DNA of 64,000 bases from Sporomusa acidovorans (GCF_900101845.1 NZ_FNAM01000027.1:1-64000), one strand, 5' to 3'. Counted from the first letter of the stretch, positions 50,706 to 61,304 are shown. Numbers and translations: made by a program. The notes: generated by a model not told the origin, from the letters alone.

Positions 50706-51725
50706 TTAAAATACCGCACATTGATTGCGGCCTTGCCGTTTTGCCCGGTATAAGGCACTATCGGCCTCGCGGAAGGCATCCTGGCAAGCCACGCTGGGGC
50801 TCTTGCGCGCCACGCCAATACTAATCGTAATGTTAACGCGCTCCCCATGATGAATAAAATCTGAGTTGGCTACCTGAAAGCGTAGCCTTTCGGCAATCTT
50901 AAGCCCTAGGTCAAGCGAGGTCCCCGGCAGTACTAACGCAAACTCTTCGCCCCCATAGCGAAAAGCCATATCCTTGCTCCGGATACTCTGCTTTATCATT
51001 CTGCCGATTGTCTCCAGCACCTGATCGCCGAATAAATGCCCATGCGTATCATTCAATTTTTTAAAGTAGTCAATGTCAATAATCACTAATATATACTGCT
51101 GCAAATCGGCAGTTTTCTCCAAATAAGCCCGATGATTTAACAAACCTGTTAATTGGTCCGTATGTGCCAACTCATAGTGATGGGCATTCTCCCGCATAAG
51201 TTCGGCAATTTGTCCTTCATTTTTTGATTGAACTTCTACCACATTGCGCATATAAACGGCCGTCAAGGTTAACATGACAAATCCTATCGTATTATAGATT
51301 ATCTCAAACCATAAGCCTGTAGACAAGCGGCTGCTGGCGAAAACCTGAGCAGTGACATAAACAAGCGCAATGACTAGCATCATGCGCACAGCCCGCCGGC
51401 CCCCCACTTTCAGCACCATCCGCACTAACAACAAATGATATAAAACACTGCTGTACATTGCACCGCTTACTGTAAAGCCGGCACACAATGCCAAATTAAC
51501 GAAAAATTCCTGCAAGTGTGGTTTAACCTGCCGCAAACACAAGCTTGCGTTATAAAATATATACACAATAGCCAGTCCGGTTATCATCCACCAGTGCGAT
51601 TCTTGATTGAATACGGCAACCGCCAAGGAAAACAAAACCGAAATACCACTTACTTTGCGAATAAAAATTTGCAGTTGTAAAGCGGGGTCACCCCACACCG
51701 CATACTCGTGTTTGGTTGCACTCAT
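50706..51725 (-). CDS. membrane diguanylate cyclase (GGDEF)
   Basis: 339 residues, ATG behind AAGGAG. About six membrane helices in the first 160 residues (SVLFSLAVAVFNQ, WWMITGLAIVYIFYNA, LHHLLLVRMV-type and GLWFEIIYNTIGFVML). The GGDEF has HTDQLTGLLNHRAYLE, IIDIDYFKKLNDTHGHLFGD and the active RYGGEEFALVLPG. It synthesises cyclic di-GMP. The sensory segment is not of the MASE types I know. A single gene flanked by terminators on both sides. Confidence 0.93.
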   Translation of the reverse strand: MSATKHEYAVWGDPALQLQIFIRKVSGISVLFSLAVAVFNQESHWWMITGLAIVYIFYNASLCLRQVKPHLQEFFVNLALCAGFTVSGAMYSSVLYHLLLVRMVLKVGGRRAVRMMLVIALVYVTAQVFASSRLSTGLWFEIIYNTIGFVMLTLTAVYMRNVVEVQSKNEGQIAELMRENAHHYELAHTDQLTGLLNHRAYLEKTADLQQYILVIIDIDYFKKLNDTHGHLFGDQVLETIGRMIKQSIRSKDMAFRYGGEEFALVLPGTSLDLGLKIAERLRFQVANSDFIHHGERVNITISIGVARKSPSVACQDAFREADSALYRAKRQGRNQCAVF

Positions 51726-51933
51726 TTTTTCTCAAACTCCTTAAGCTTGCGCCGAGCCTTTTTGAAACCCTTGACTCTAAAAAAACGTTCTGTTATTGGG
51801 TCACTTTAGGAGCATGTACCAATTCTATATATCTTTTATTATCCTCGTTTTGGAGCAAAAAGTAAAGTACCGTTATTTAACAATTCAGTAAATTACATCC
51901 ATTTTTCTGGCTCTGGATTTACGTCACATAGAG

Positions 51934-51972
51934 AATCCCCCTGTATACGACATATACGTACACAGGGGGATT
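51934..51972 (-). terminator. terminator of the tetrapyrrole operon
   Basis: AATCCCCCTGT and ACAGGGGGATT pair over 11 bp around a 17-nt loop with inner pairing. It lies 16 nt after the hemL stop. The T-run on the minus strand is weak. Confidence 0.7.
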
Positions 51973-51987
51973 ATTTTACATCCGCTG

Positions 51988-53301
51988 TTATCTTTTTGCG
52001 TAATACTCCGCAACTTTCTTAAAGGCATTGCCGCTGGCGGCAATCGTGGCTTCAATATCTTCCTGAGTATGAGCACCGGACATGAATGCTGCCTCAAATT
52101 GCGACGGTGCAAAATATATTCCCTGCTCTAACATCGCATGGAAGTAAATATTGAAAGCAGTTACGTCTGAACGTTTAGCACTGTTATAATCATAAACAGC
52201 CTGTTCATTAAAAAAGAGACCAAACAATGAACCGGCTTGGTGGAACCGGAAATTAAAGCCGCATTCCTTAGCTTTGGCCCGCATGCCGGCACACAGCGCT
52301 GACGTATTGGCCGTGATCTTTTCATAGAAGCCATCGGTATGTGCCAGTAACCGCAATGTTGCCAGTCCAGCCGTCATCGCCAAGGGGTTACCACTCAGCG
52401 TACCTGCCTGATAAACCGGTCCGGCCGGCGCAATCAGTTCCATAATATCTTTCCGTCCGCCGTAAGCGCCGACAGGCAGTCCCCCGCCAATAACCTTACC
52501 CAGACAAGTAAGATCCGGTGAAATATTATAGACCTCCTGCGCGCCGCCAAAAGCAACCCGGAAACCGGACATGACCTCGTCAAAAATCAGTAGTGCGCCA
52601 TAGTGTTCGGTAATCGCCCGTACTTTTTCCAAATAACCGGGTTTCGGTAAAACCAATCCCATATTACCGGGAACCGGTTCGATAATGACAGCGGCGATTT
52701 CCTCTCCCTGCTTTGCGAACAGGTGGCTTAGTCCTTCCGCGTCATTATAGTCAACCGTCAGGGTATTACTGGCAATCGCCTCCGGAACACCCGGACTATC
52801 GGGAACTCCCAGCGTGGTTGCCCCTGATCCGGCCTTAACCAGCAGACTGTCATGATGACCATGATAACAGCCGGCAAATTTGACAATTTTATTGCGTTTT
52901 GTATAGGCTCTTGCCAGTCTGAGAACACTCATTGTGGCTTCTGTACCGGAATTAACAAAACGAACAAGCTCAATGGAAGGAACAACTTCGGTAATCAACC
53001 TGGCAAGTTCTGTCTCAATGAGAGTGGGAGCCCCGTAACTGGTACCGCGTTCTATGGCTTCACGAAGCTCAGCGGTTACCTCCGGATGGGCATGTCCCAG
53101 AATCATCGGGCCCCATGAACCCACATAGTCAATATATTCATTACCGTCAATATCATAAACCCGACTGCCGCTTGCCTTGGCAATAAACGGCGGCGTACCG
53201 CCAACTCCCCGAAAGGAACGGACAGGACTGTTAACCCCGCCGGGAATATATTGCTTTGCCTCTTTAAAAGCTGTCGCTGACTTATTTAGTGAAAATGCCA
53301 T
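51988..53301 (-). CDS. hemL: glutamate-1-semialdehyde 2,1-aminomutase
   Basis: 437 residues, full length. A class III PLP aminotransferase: [45 protein letters not shown] and [15 protein letters not shown] with the PLP-binding lysine in the first GK. It converts GSA to 5-aminolevulinate, the second C5-pathway step after HemA. It is the last gene of the operon, 27 nt after hemB. ALA production and the rest of the operon serve heme, siroheme and corrinoids. Confidence 0.98.
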   Translation of the reverse strand: MAFSLNKSATAFKEAKQYIPGGVNSPVRSFRGVGGTPPFIAKASGSRVYDIDGNEYIDYVGSWGPMILGHAHPEVTAELREAIERGTSYGAPTLIETELARLITEVVPSIELVRFVNSGTEATMSVLRLARAYTKRNKIVKFAGCYHGHHDSLLVKAGSGATTLGVPDSPGVPEAIASNTLTVDYNDAEGLSHLFAKQGEEIAAVIIEPVPGNMGLVLPKPGYLEKVRAITEHYGALLIFDEVMSGFRVAFGGAQEVYNISPDLTCLGKVIGGGLPVGAYGGRKDIMELIAPAGPVYQAGTLSGNPLAMTAGLATLRLLAHTDGFYEKITANTSALCAGMRAKAKECGFNFRFHQAGSLFGLFFNEQAVYDYNSAKRSDVTAFNIYFHAMLEQGIYFAPSQFEAAFMSGAHTQEDIEATIAASGNAFKKVAEYYAKR

Positions 53302-53328
53302 TGTATTCTCCTTTCTGGAACGTTTACC

Positions 53329-54294
53329 CTATAACCATTTTACCGCATCAAGTGCATGATAGGTAATAATAATGTCAGCACCGGCACGTTTCATGCCTGT
53401 CAATGTTTCAATAACCAAGCGCGGCTCATCAATCAGCCCCTGCGCAGCAGCCGCCTTAACCATAGCGTATTCCCCGCTCACATTATACACGGCTAATGGC
53501 AGCATAAACTCATCCTTGACCTGACGGACAATATCCAAATACGCCAAAGCCGGCTTAACCATGACAATGTCCGCCCCTTCTTCAATATCAAATGCAACCT
53601 CTTTAAGTGCTTCCCGGGCATTGGCCGGATCCATCTGATAAGACTTTCGATCACCAAATTGCGGAGTCGAATCAGCCGCTTCGCGGAAAGGGCCATAATA
53701 AGCGGAAGCATATTTGGCTGAGTAAGCCATAATACTGATATCACTGTAACCCGAATCGTCCAACAATGACCGGATAGCGGCCACTCTGCCGTCCATCATA
53801 TCGGACGGAGCCACCATATCCGCTCCGGCTTGCGCATGGCTTAGCGCAACTTTAGCAATAAGCGGCAATGTAGCATCATTATCCACTTTTTGGTCGTGGA
53901 TAAGGCCACAATGACCATGGCTGGTATACTCACAGAGACAGACATCACTAATGACAACCAGTTCCGGCACAGCCTGCTTAATAGCGGCAATCGCCAGTTG
54001 CACCGGACTCTTCATGTCCCAGGCACTACTGCCGCATTCATCCTTGTACTCAGGCAAGCCAAACACCAGCACTGCCGGGATGCCTGCGGCGTATGTTTCC
54101 CGTGCCAGTTCAACCGCCTTATCAGGCGATAAATGGAAGTTTCCCGGCAAGGCGGCAATTTCTTTTTTTATATTTGTTCCAGGCACGACAAATATAGGAT
54201 AGACCAAGTCGCTGGCTGTCAGCCGGGTCTCCCTTACCAAACTGCGTATGCCCTCACTAACTCTAAGCCGTCGCGGGCGATAAATCATCGACAT
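53329..54294 (-). CDS. hemB: porphobilinogen synthase (delta-aminolevulinate dehydratase)
   Basis: 321 residues. Marks: [16 protein letters not shown] at the start, the zinc-binding [39 protein letters not shown] with the Schiff-base lysine and YNVSGEYAM. It condenses two ALA to porphobilinogen. The start lies 2 nt after the cobA-hemD stop with AAGGGGG in between. Confidence 0.98.
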   Translation of the reverse strand: MSMIYRPRRLRVSEGIRSLVRETRLTASDLVYPIFVVPGTNIKKEIAALPGNFHLSPDKAVELARETYAAGIPAVLVFGLPEYKDECGSSAWDMKSPVQLAIAAIKQAVPELVVISDVCLCEYTSHGHCGLIHDQKVDNDATLPLIAKVALSHAQAGADMVAPSDMMDGRVAAIRSLLDDSGYSDISIMAYSAKYASAYYGPFREAADSTPQFGDRKSYQMDPANAREALKEVAFDIEEGADIVMVKPALAYLDIVRQVKDEFMLPLAVYNVSGEYAMVKAAAAQGLIDEPRLVIETLTGMKRAGADIIITYHALDAVKWL

Positions 54295-54296
54295 GG

Positions 54297-55808
54297 TTAT
54301 TCCCCCTTATACAATGCGGTAATAGCTTCAATTAATCCCTTTATGGTATATTCTTCGGCAATAACATCCGGCTGAATGCCATGGGCCAAACAGGTTTCGG
54401 CCGTAATCGGTCCAATACAGGCAACCTTGGCTTTGGCAATAAGCCGTGCGCCATTTTCTCCTAATAACTGCAACAAATTCGTCACGGTTGACGAACTGGT
54501 AAAAGTAACAAGCTCAATCGTGCCTTGCGCTAATTTTTCCGCCAGTTCTCTCCCGTTGGTATCAGCGGCAACCGTACGGTATGCGGGTACAACTTTCACG
54601 TCTGCTCCCAATGCCGCCAATTTTTCCGGCAAAACATCGCGGGCCACCAAAGCCCGGGGGATTAATACCTTCATGCCCGGCTGGAGATGTGGTTCCAGTG
54701 CCTCCGCAACCCCTTCGGCCCGGAACTCAGCAGGAATAATGTCGGCAACAATACCATAGTTTTTCAGTCTGGCTGCTGTCGGCGAACCAATGGCGGCCAC
54801 CTTCGCGGCAATGGCTCTGGTATCAAGCCCCGCGGCCCTCATCCGGGAAAAGAAATGCTCTACACCATTGACACTGGTAAAGATCAACCATTGGTAATCA
54901 TCCAGCCTGGTGATGGCCTTGTCCAGTTCCTCATAGCTTGCGGGCGGCACAATTTTGATCGCCGGCGCCTCGATACAATCGGCACCTAATCTTGCCAGGC
55001 CGTCCGTAAGCACGCTGGCCTGTTCCCGTGCCCGTGTAACCAGTACTTTTTTGCCAAAAAGCAACCTATTATCAAACCATGCCAGTTGCTTACGCAGCGC
55101 GACAACCTGGCCGACAATAAAAATCGCGGGCGGCTTTAATCCTCTGGCCGCCTGGGCCGCCCGGGCAACCGTTGTCACCAGCACTTCCTGTTCCGGCTTG
55201 GTTCCCCAGCGAATAACGGCTGCCGGCGTATCTCCCGGGCGTCCGTTTTCCAGTAACTTGCCGGTAATATGGGAAAGATTCTCTACCCCCATGAGAAATA
55301 CCAGGGTATCCACGGCCGTGGCCAGCTTATCCCATTGAATGGTAGATTCTGCCTTGGCAGGGTCCTCATGTCCGGTTATCACGGCAAAAGAAGTCGCAAT
55401 GCCCCGGTGGGTTACCGGAATACCGGCATAAGCCGGCACAGCTATGGCCGAGGTAATCCCGGGGACAACCTCGAATGGAATACCATGTTCCAGCAGTTTT
55501 AACGCTTCTTCGCCGCCGCGCCCGAATACAAACGGATCGCCGCCCTTAAGCCGGACAACCACCTTATTGGCTAGTGCCTTATCCACCAGCAACTGGTTAA
55601 TATCCTCCTGGCGCATCGTGTGAGCACTGGCAGCTTTCCCTACATAAACAAGTTCCACATCCGGCCGGGCATGATCTAATAGCCGGTCATCAGCCAACCG
55701 GTCATACACAATGGTATCCGCCTCTCTAATACACTCTATCGCTTTTAGACTAATTAGCCCGTAATCGCCAGGACCGGCGCCAACTAAGTAGACAATTCCC
55801 TGCTTCAT
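54297..55808 (-). CDS. cobA-hemD: fused uroporphyrinogen-III C-methyltransferase / uroporphyrinogen-III synthase
   Basis: 503 residues with two enzymes in one chain. Residues 1-245 are the CobA/SUMT methyltransferase ([63 protein letters not shown]). The C-terminal 250 residues are HemD ([42 protein letters not shown]). It cyclises hydroxymethylbilane to uroporphyrinogen III and methylates it to precorrin-2. This fusion is common in Firmicutes and Negativicutes. It directly links the operon to siroheme and cobamide synthesis. Confidence 0.97.
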   Translation of the reverse strand: MKQGIVYLVGAGPGDYGLISLKAIECIREADTIVYDRLADDRLLDHARPDVELVYVGKAASAHTMRQEDINQLLVDKALANKVVVRLKGGDPFVFGRGGEEALKLLEHGIPFEVVPGITSAIAVPAYAGIPVTHRGIATSFAVITGHEDPAKAESTIQWDKLATAVDTLVFLMGVENLSHITGKLLENGRPGDTPAAVIRWGTKPEQEVLVTTVARAAQAARGLKPPAIFIVGQVVALRKQLAWFDNRLLFGKKVLVTRAREQASVLTDGLARLGADCIEAPAIKIVPPASYEELDKAITRLDDYQWLIFTSVNGVEHFFSRMRAAGLDTRAIAAKVAAIGSPTAARLKNYGIVADIIPAEFRAEGVAEALEPHLQPGMKVLIPRALVARDVLPEKLAALGADVKVVPAYRTVAADTNGRELAEKLAQGTIELVTFTSSSTVTNLLQLLGENGARLIAKAKVACIGPITAETCLAHGIQPDVIAEEYTIKGLIEAITALYKGE

Positions 55809-55883
55809 AGAATCCTCCCTTGTTTAACAAAACTATGCATAATAAAAGTAGGTTTAGCTGCCGGTGGGCAGCCTGTCCGCAAG

Positions 55884-56813
55884 TCAGTCGGCAAACAACT
55901 TTGCCAGGATCTCGCGTCCACCCTTATCCAGCATACGTACAGCCAGGGTGTGGCCCAGGCTCGCCGCTTCGACAGGATTTCCCCCAATCCTGTCCCGGAC
56001 AGCCTCTTTGCCGTCAGGAGACATAATAACAGCGTTTAAGGTAAGTTCATTCTTGGCCTCAAACTGACCATAAACACCTATCGGGATTTGACAACCGCCT
56101 TCCACTTCCGCCAGAAAAGCACGTTCTGCCAGTGTAGCCTGGCGGGTTGCCTCGTGGTTTAAAAACGCCAGCATAGCCAGCGTCTCTTTGTCATTTTCCC
56201 TTGCCTCAATGGCTAAAGCCCCTTGTCCGACAGCGGGCAGACAGACGGTGTGCGGCAATATTTCGGTAATCTGTTGATCCCAGCCTAACCGTTTTAGGCC
56301 GGCAACCGCCAAAAGAATGGCATCTAATTTTTCCGTTGTCAGCTTTTTCAGTCTGGTATCCAAATTGCCGCGCAAATCAACAATGGTAAGATCAGGACGG
56401 GCATTCAGCAGCTGCGCCTTGCGCCGGAGGCTGGACGTGCCTACTCTGGCGTTACGCGGTAAATTTGCCAGTGTTTTATACGCGGGACTTATTAGCGCAT
56501 CGCCCGGATCAACCCGTTCCGTCACCGCAGCCAGTATCAGGCCGCTTGGCAATTCGGTAGGCATATCCTTTAAACTATGTACAGCCAGATCAATATCCCC
56601 CTGTAGCATGGAGACTTCCAATTCCTTGGTAAACAGTCCTTTGCCGCCGATTTTAGCCAGCGGCACATCCAGAATTTTATCGCCGGTTGTTACCATATGC
56701 TTGAGTTCTATCGTTACCTCAGGGCAGTGCTCCCGCAGGCGGGCAGCCACGTGATTGGCCTGCCACAAAGCCAGCTTACTGCCGCGCGTACCGATGACAA
56801 GTTTTTGTTTCAC
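55884..56813 (-). CDS. hemC: hydroxymethylbilane synthase
   Basis: 309 residues from the GTG at 56813 (KQKLVIGTRGSKLALWQA), with GAGGAGAGG in the hemA end. Other marks: LKDMPTELPSGL, PARVGTSSLRRKAQLL-type segment, DLRGNLDTRLKKL and FLAEVEGGCQIPIGVYG with the dipyrromethane cysteine. It polymerises four porphobilinogens. It overlaps hemA by 38 nt, so translation is coupled. Confidence 0.97.
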   Translation of the reverse strand: MKQKLVIGTRGSKLALWQANHVAARLREHCPEVTIELKHMVTTGDKILDVPLAKIGGKGLFTKELEVSMLQGDIDLAVHSLKDMPTELPSGLILAAVTERVDPGDALISPAYKTLANLPRNARVGTSSLRRKAQLLNARPDLTIVDLRGNLDTRLKKLTTEKLDAILLAVAGLKRLGWDQQITEILPHTVCLPAVGQGALAIEARENDKETLAMLAFLNHEATRQATLAERAFLAEVEGGCQIPIGVYGQFEAKNELTLNAVIMSPDGKEAVRDRIGGNPVEAASLGHTLAVRMLDKGGREILAKLFAD

Positions 56814-58125
56814 GGTCTCGTTCCTCTCCTCGCTGATCTTCCCGGTCCACTTCCAACGCAATGTCCAGTTTGAATAATTTACGAATAGCGTCCTGGTAGT
56901 AATACTCCTTGTCCGTCCCTGCAGCTTCGTGCAGGCGGATAATCGGATCACGCAGCAGTTTTCTGATAATCATCTTGGACATGTTCTCTAAAATCCGCCG
57001 TTCATCAGGCGTAATATCCGGCAGTTTGGTTAAAGCCCGCTTGATTTCCCGCTGGCGAATCCGTTCCGCTTTGTCTGTCAGCCTGGCCAGTGTCGGCCGG
57101 TAAGATAAATAGCGGAACCGTTCGATAATTCCGGCCATTTCTTCATCCACCAGCCGTTCGGCTTCAGCGGCCTCCTGCTGCCGTTCCCGCATATTGGATT
57201 CAACAACAGCTTCTAAATCGTCAATATTATACAGGGTTACGCCCGCAATGGCGCCAACCTCGGGTTCGATATCCCGCGGTACGGCGATATCAATAAAAAA
57301 GATCGGCCGCCCCTGCCGTTTGGGCATGAGGTGAGCTACGTCCCAGGTTTGAATAATGTAGTGCGGCGCACCTGTGGAAGTAATAACAATATCCGCATCA
57401 ACCGCACATTTTAAGAAGTCCTCAAAGGGCACGGCGACACCGCGAAATTTATCGGCCAATGCCAACGCCCGTTCAAAATTGCGGTTGGATACAAACACAG
57501 TTTTAACACCGCTCGCGACCAAATGGCGAGCCGTCAATTCACTCATCTCACCCGCCCCAAGCACTAATACATTAGAGGCTGACAAGTCCCCCAGCACCTT
57601 CTTGGCCAGTTCGACGGCGGCATAGCTGACCGACACCGCATTATAGGCAATCCGGGTAGCTGTCCGCACCTTCTTCCCCACCGCGATGGCCCGGTTAAAT
57701 AACGTGTTTAAAACTGTGCTGGTCGTACCGGCAATCCGGGCAATCGCATACGCCGACTTTACCTGGCTGAGGATTTGCCCCTCCCCCAGCACCAATGAAT
57801 CCAGACTGGCGCTCACTCTGAACAGGTGGCGGATGCATTCCTCTTCCTGATAATAAAACAGGTAATCGTAACTCGTCTCCGCCAATACATTAGGCGCCAT
57901 GTGATCAAGGAATTCCTGCATAACCGCCAAAGCATCATCGGCATCTTCCACAACGGCGTACATTTCAGTCCGATTACAGGTAGACAAAATAACACATTCA
58001 CGAATATCGTCATATTCGTGAAGACGCCTATAGGCCGCTTTAATTTGTTCTTCTGAAAAAGAGAAGCACTCCCGGACTTCCACCGGAGCAGTTCTATGAT
58101 TCAGGCCCAGTACAACAAGCTGCAT
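56776..58125 (-). CDS. hemA: glutamyl-tRNA reductase
   Basis: 449 residues from the ATG at 58125 behind GGAGGAGAG. The catalytic cysteine is in LSTCNRTEMYAV. The NADPH domain has VLVLGAGEMSELTARHL, and the C-terminal helical dimerisation domain (EEMAGIIERFRYL) follows. It reduces the glutamyl group of tRNA-Glu to GSA, the committed step of the C5 pathway. It overlaps the upstream precorrin-2 dehydrogenase gene by 32 nt. As entry enzyme it is a likely main target of the riboswitch. Confidence 0.98.
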   Translation of the reverse strand: MQLVVLGLNHRTAPVEVRECFSFSEEQIKAAYRRLHEYDDIRECVILSTCNRTEMYAVVEDADDALAVMQEFLDHMAPNVLAETSYDYLFYYQEEECIRHLFRVSASLDSLVLGEGQILSQVKSAYAIARIAGTTSTVLNTLFNRAIAVGKKVRTATRIAYNAVSVSYAAVELAKKVLGDLSASNVLVLGAGEMSELTARHLVASGVKTVFVSNRNFERALALADKFRGVAVPFEDFLKCAVDADIVITSTGAPHYIIQTWDVAHLMPKRQGRPIFFIDIAVPRDIEPEVGAIAGVTLYNIDDLEAVVESNMRERQQEAAEAERLVDEEMAGIIERFRYLSYRPTLARLTDKAERIRQREIKRALTKLPDITPDERRILENMSKMIIRKLLRDPIIRLHEAAGTDKEYYYQDAIRKLFKLDIALEVDREDQRGEERDRETKTCHRYARQ

Positions 58126-58738
58126 GTCGTATTCTCTCCTCCGCTTCGTTAAACTTGCCTTGTTTAAGTAAATCAAGCGCCTCAAGGTCAATCGTTTCAC
58201 GCCAGAATTTTTCCCGTTCTTTCGTTGTTGCCAAACGTCCTTTAAGTTCTGGCCTCAGCTTGGCAATGAGCGCTAAATAGTGGCCGTATTCCGGGCCGTA
58301 CCTGGCAGCGATCTCTTCCCGTAACCGCCTGGCCAGGGCCGGGCTCCCGCCGCCGGTCGATATGGTAAGCAGTAAGTCTCCGCGCACAATATGGGCCGGC
58401 ACATAAAAATCAGACAACTCCGGCGCGTCCGCTACATTAACCAAAGCCCCTGCCGCCTGAGCGTCCTTAGCTGCTTGCCGATTTGCCGCCGGCTCATTGG
58501 TAGCACAGAATACCAAAAAAAAATTATGTAGATCACCGGCTTGGTAAACACGGGCTACCCAAGCCAGACGGCCGTTCTCTTGAAGTTGGCTCAGCCCCGG
58601 AGTCAGTACCGGACTAAAAACAGTCACTTGGGCACCAGCCGTTATAAGTGATTTTACCTTGCGTTCCGCTACCGCCCCGCCACCGATAACGGCGCAGCGC
58701 CGCCCGGCAAGTTTTAAATTTACGGGGTATAACTCCAT
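58094..58738 (-). CDS. precorrin-2 dehydrogenase / sirohydrochlorin ferrochelatase-type
   Basis: 214 residues, Met8p/CysG N-terminal type: YPVNLKLAGRRCAVIGGGAVAERKVKSLI (NAD-binding), FLVFCATNEPAANRQAA, DFYVPAHIVRGDLLLTISTGGGSPALARRLR. It oxidises precorrin-2 to sirohydrochlorin, from where siroheme or the anaerobic corrin path diverge. First gene of the operon, 272 bp after the riboswitch. The two activities cannot be separated by motif alone. Confidence 0.95.
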   Translation of the reverse strand: MELYPVNLKLAGRRCAVIGGGAVAERKVKSLITAGAQVTVFSPVLTPGLSQLQENGRLAWVARVYQAGDLHNFFLVFCATNEPAANRQAAKDAQAAGALVNVADAPELSDFYVPAHIVRGDLLLTISTGGGSPALARRLREEIAARYGPEYGHYLALIAKLRPELKGRLATTKEREKFWRETIDLEALDLLKQGKFNEAEERIRHAACCTGPES

Positions 58739-58865
58739 TTACCTCACGTCCTAAAATAGATGTTACCTCATAATAAATATCTTACCACATTTCGTAACCA
58801 AACGGTAATTTTCCCTTATCCTGCGCATAAAACTAGTCTATAAAAAATTGCTTTACAATAGGAAA

Positions 58866-58890
58866 ACTCCTGACCGTTACAGTCAGGAGT
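58866..58890 (-). terminator. intrinsic terminator 2 of the cobalamin leader
   Basis: ACTCCTGAC and GTCAGGAGT pair over 9 bp; on the minus strand TTTTCC follows. Its 5' arm CTCCTGACT is exactly complementary to AGTCAGGAG in the riboswitch (59034-59026), which could form an alternative anti-terminator. Confidence 0.65.
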
Positions 58891-58916
58891 GAATAATCAG
58901 TAAGCTAATAAAAATA

Positions 58917-58935
58917 TCCTGGCGGTTAGCCAGGA
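58917..58935 (-). terminator. intrinsic terminator 1 of the cobalamin leader
   Basis: TCCTGGC and GCCAGGA pair over 7 bp around a 5-nt loop; TATTTTTATT follows on the minus strand. It resembles terminator 2 in its first bases (CACTCCTG). Confidence 0.6.
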
Positions 58936-59011
58936 GTGAATAGACTAGATGCATGAACAAATGCCTACTGAATCCCCTCCCCAATACCTCGTGGGTAACA
59001 AACGGTGATTG

Positions 59012-59172
59012 TCAGACAGGCAGTTCTCCTGACTCCGGATCGTCGCTTGCCTAAACCTTCCCAAGACCTGTCATCCCAGTGGCGTATCTTAAGCTTGCTC
59101 CCCGTTACAGTGGCGGGACCGCGCCGGCTTTTAACCGTTCTTCCCTATTAAGCCATTGGCACCTATCTCTTA
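59012..59172 (-). ncRNA. cobalamin riboswitch
   Basis: On the minus strand the typical order appears: AGGTGCCAATGGCTTAATAG, a purine-rich GGGAAGAACGG, the conserved GCGGTCCCGCCACTGTAAC, GCCACTGGGATG, GGGAAGG, and the B12 box GAGTCAGGAGAACTGCCTGT. It binds adenosyl- or methylcobalamin and shuts off the downstream operon. Here it controls the shared early tetrapyrrole genes. A sigma-70 promoter lies just upstream and two terminators downstream, so control is probably by termination. Confidence 0.93.
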
Positions 59173-59192
59173 GCTATTTGATTTTTATTTTT

Positions 59193-59221
59193 ACAATAAC
59201 ACTTATATGGTGAATTGTCAA
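59193..59221 (-). promoter_or_regulatory. sigma-70-type promoter of the tetrapyrrole operon
   Basis: On the minus strand TTGACA (59221-59216), a 17-bp spacer, then TATTGT (59198-59193). The start point near 59186 would be just before the riboswitch. Confidence 0.75.
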
Positions 59222-59248
59222 CCATCCGGGCTTGATTTCAAAGCGAAA

Positions 59249-61063
59249 TTAATCGGTCCTGGTCGTAGGGAGCGACGGTTTTCCCGGCAACCCAAAATAA
59301 GCTTCCAATACCCGGCGGGTAATTGGTGCGGCGGCCATCGATCCCTCCCCCCCCTCTTCCACAAATACGGCCATAGCAATCTCGGGATTTTCTGCCGGCG
59401 CATAGCAGACGAACCACGAATGCGTGGTTCCCCTCCCGGTTTCAGCCGAACCAGATTTTGCCGCCACCGTTCGGGGGAAACCCTGAAATACCGCTGCCCC
59501 CGTGCCACGAGTGGTAACTGCTGTCATTCCCTGACGGATAATGTCCCACACCTCTGGTCTAAGATATACTGTTCTTATGACCTCCGGCTCAACCTTTTGC
59601 ACCAGATTTCCATCTTCGGTTAAAACTTTGTCTACAAGCACAGGTCGATAAGCGATACCACCGTTGGCAACTGTCATAGCCGTTACAGCTTGCTGTAACG
59701 GCGTGGCTAAATAGTAGCCCTGGCCAATGGCGGCAATCAAAGTTTCACCCGGATACCAGGGTTCATCATAGGTTGCCTGCTTCCATTCAGCAGTTGGAAC
59801 CAAACCTTTTTCTTCTCCGGCCAGCTTAATTCCCGTTGCCTGTCCATAACCAAAAGTCAAAGCATAGGCGGCTAAGTTATCTACGCCGATACGGTTGCCC
59901 AGTTCGTAAAATACAGGGTCGCTCGACCAAGCCAGAGCGTCGGCAACCGTTAATTTCCCCAGACCTTTGGTCTCCCAGCCGTAAAAACTCCAGCCGTTTA
60001 GGACATAGACTCCCTTATCATCAAAAACTTCCTGGGGAGTCGTTACCTGCATCTCCAAAGCAGCCGCAGAAGTTACTATTTTAAAGACGGAAGCCGGCGG
60101 ATACGCACTTTGAATGGCACGGTTTGTCAGGGGGTTATTCGGATTGCTGAGCAGTTGATTCCATTCCCGGCTACCGATACCGCTCGCAAACTGATTGGGA
60201 TCAAAACCCGGGGCGCTGGCCATAACCAGCAAACCGCCTGTTTTAACATCAAGCACTACAACGGCACCTCCTTTTGCCTGCTGTCCCAGTGTGCGGCTTG
60301 CTGCCACTTGTGTATGTAAAGCTTCTTCGGCGGCTTTTTGCAAATTTGCATCCAGTGTAAGGACCAGAGCGTGACCGGGTACAGCCGGTTGATTACCCAA
60401 CGGCCGCACATCCTCCCCGACAGCATTTACTTCCAGTTGCCGTCCGCCTTCTATCCCCCGCAGCACCGTTTCCCATTGCTGCTCCAGGCCGTCTTTGCCG
60501 ATTAAATCGTTGGGATGGTAGCCCTGATCTTTCCGGGCGGCGTACTCTTCCTGACTGATATTGCCTACATATCCCAGTACATGGGCGGCCAGTTCCTTGT
60601 ATACATATTGTCTAACGGGGATGGCTTCAATGAGTACTCCCGGAAGATAGTCCTGGCGCTCCTCAATTTTGGCAATCGTGGCTGCATCAATATCCCGTTT
60701 AATGCGTACCGGCGTATAAGGAAACTCGGCCGTAGCCTGCAACAGTTGATTAATTTGGTCTGCCGTTACGCCGGTAAGTGCTGCCAAAAGCGGCGTAGAC
60801 TGCTGAGGGTTGCTGTATTCGCTGGGAATGATCGATACGGCGAAGCTTGGTCTGTTCGCTACAACAACCGCACCGTTTCTGTCATAGATCGTGCCGCGCG
60901 GCGCCTGGGCAGTGATCTGCCTGGTACGGTTCTGGTCGGCTATTTTTTTATACTGAGCTCCCTGAAACAACTGCATCCACATCAGCCGAAAAATAAGAGT
61001 CAAAATGATTCCGATAACAATAACCGCCAGTATTTGAATTCGTCGGCTTCTCTCGTCCCACAT
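59249..61063 (-). CDS. mrdA: penicillin-binding protein 2 (transpeptidase)
   Basis: 604 residues from the ATG at 61063 behind AAAAGGTG. One membrane anchor (IQILAVIVIGIILTLIFRL), a PBP dimerisation domain (IYDRNGAVVVANRPSFAVSI), then the transpeptidase with SVFK (Ser328 counted from the upstream GTG), SSDPVFYELG and KSGSAETG (the KTG-type box). It crosslinks peptidoglycan during rod elongation with RodA. It is monocistronic, downstream of the LCP gene. A Gram-negative-style PBP2 suits the Negativicutes cell wall. Confidence 0.94.
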   Translation of the reverse strand: MWDERSRRIQILAVIVIGIILTLIFRLMWMQLFQGAQYKKIADQNRTRQITAQAPRGTIYDRNGAVVVANRPSFAVSIIPSEYSNPQQSTPLLAALTGVTADQINQLLQATAEFPYTPVRIKRDIDAATIAKIEERQDYLPGVLIEAIPVRQYVYKELAAHVLGYVGNISQEEYAARKDQGYHPNDLIGKDGLEQQWETVLRGIEGGRQLEVNAVGEDVRPLGNQPAVPGHALVLTLDANLQKAAEEALHTQVAASRTLGQQAKGGAVVVLDVKTGGLLVMASAPGFDPNQFASGIGSREWNQLLSNPNNPLTNRAIQSAYPPASVFKIVTSAAALEMQVTTPQEVFDDKGVYVLNGWSFYGWETKGLGKLTVADALAWSSDPVFYELGNRIGVDNLAAYALTFGYGQATGIKLAGEEKGLVPTAEWKQATYDEPWYPGETLIAAIGQGYYLATPLQQAVTAMTVANGGIAYRPVLVDKVLTEDGNLVQKVEPEVIRTVYLRPEVWDIIRQGMTAVTTRGTGAAVFQGFPRTVAAKSGSAETGRGTTHSWFVCYAPAENPEIAMAVFVEEGGEGSMAAAPITRRVLEAYFGLPGKPSLPTTRTD

Positions 61064-61234
61064 CCGGTTCACCTTTTCTTTTTACATTACCGCACTTATA
61101 TAATATCCAATAAAGATTTACCGTCAGGGTGTTTGTGAAAGTGAAAAGCAAGCGCCAACGCTGGAGTATTACCAACACCCCTGACAAAAGAAAATCTTTA
61201 TTGGATTTCCTATAGTATTGGCTAAATGGGCAAA

Positions 61235-61276
61235 AAATAAGCCTGGCTTCCGCCAAGGCGGAAGTCAGGCTTATTT
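61235..61276 (-). terminator. terminator of the LCP gene
   Basis: The arms pair over 19 of 20 positions (AAATAAGCCTG with CTTCCGCC inside), loop AA. On the minus strand TTTTTTG follows. It lies between the LCP gene stop and PBP2 promoter region. Confidence 0.9.
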
Positions 61277-61304
61277 ATAAGGCTATTGGCCAAATATTCT
61301 CCGG

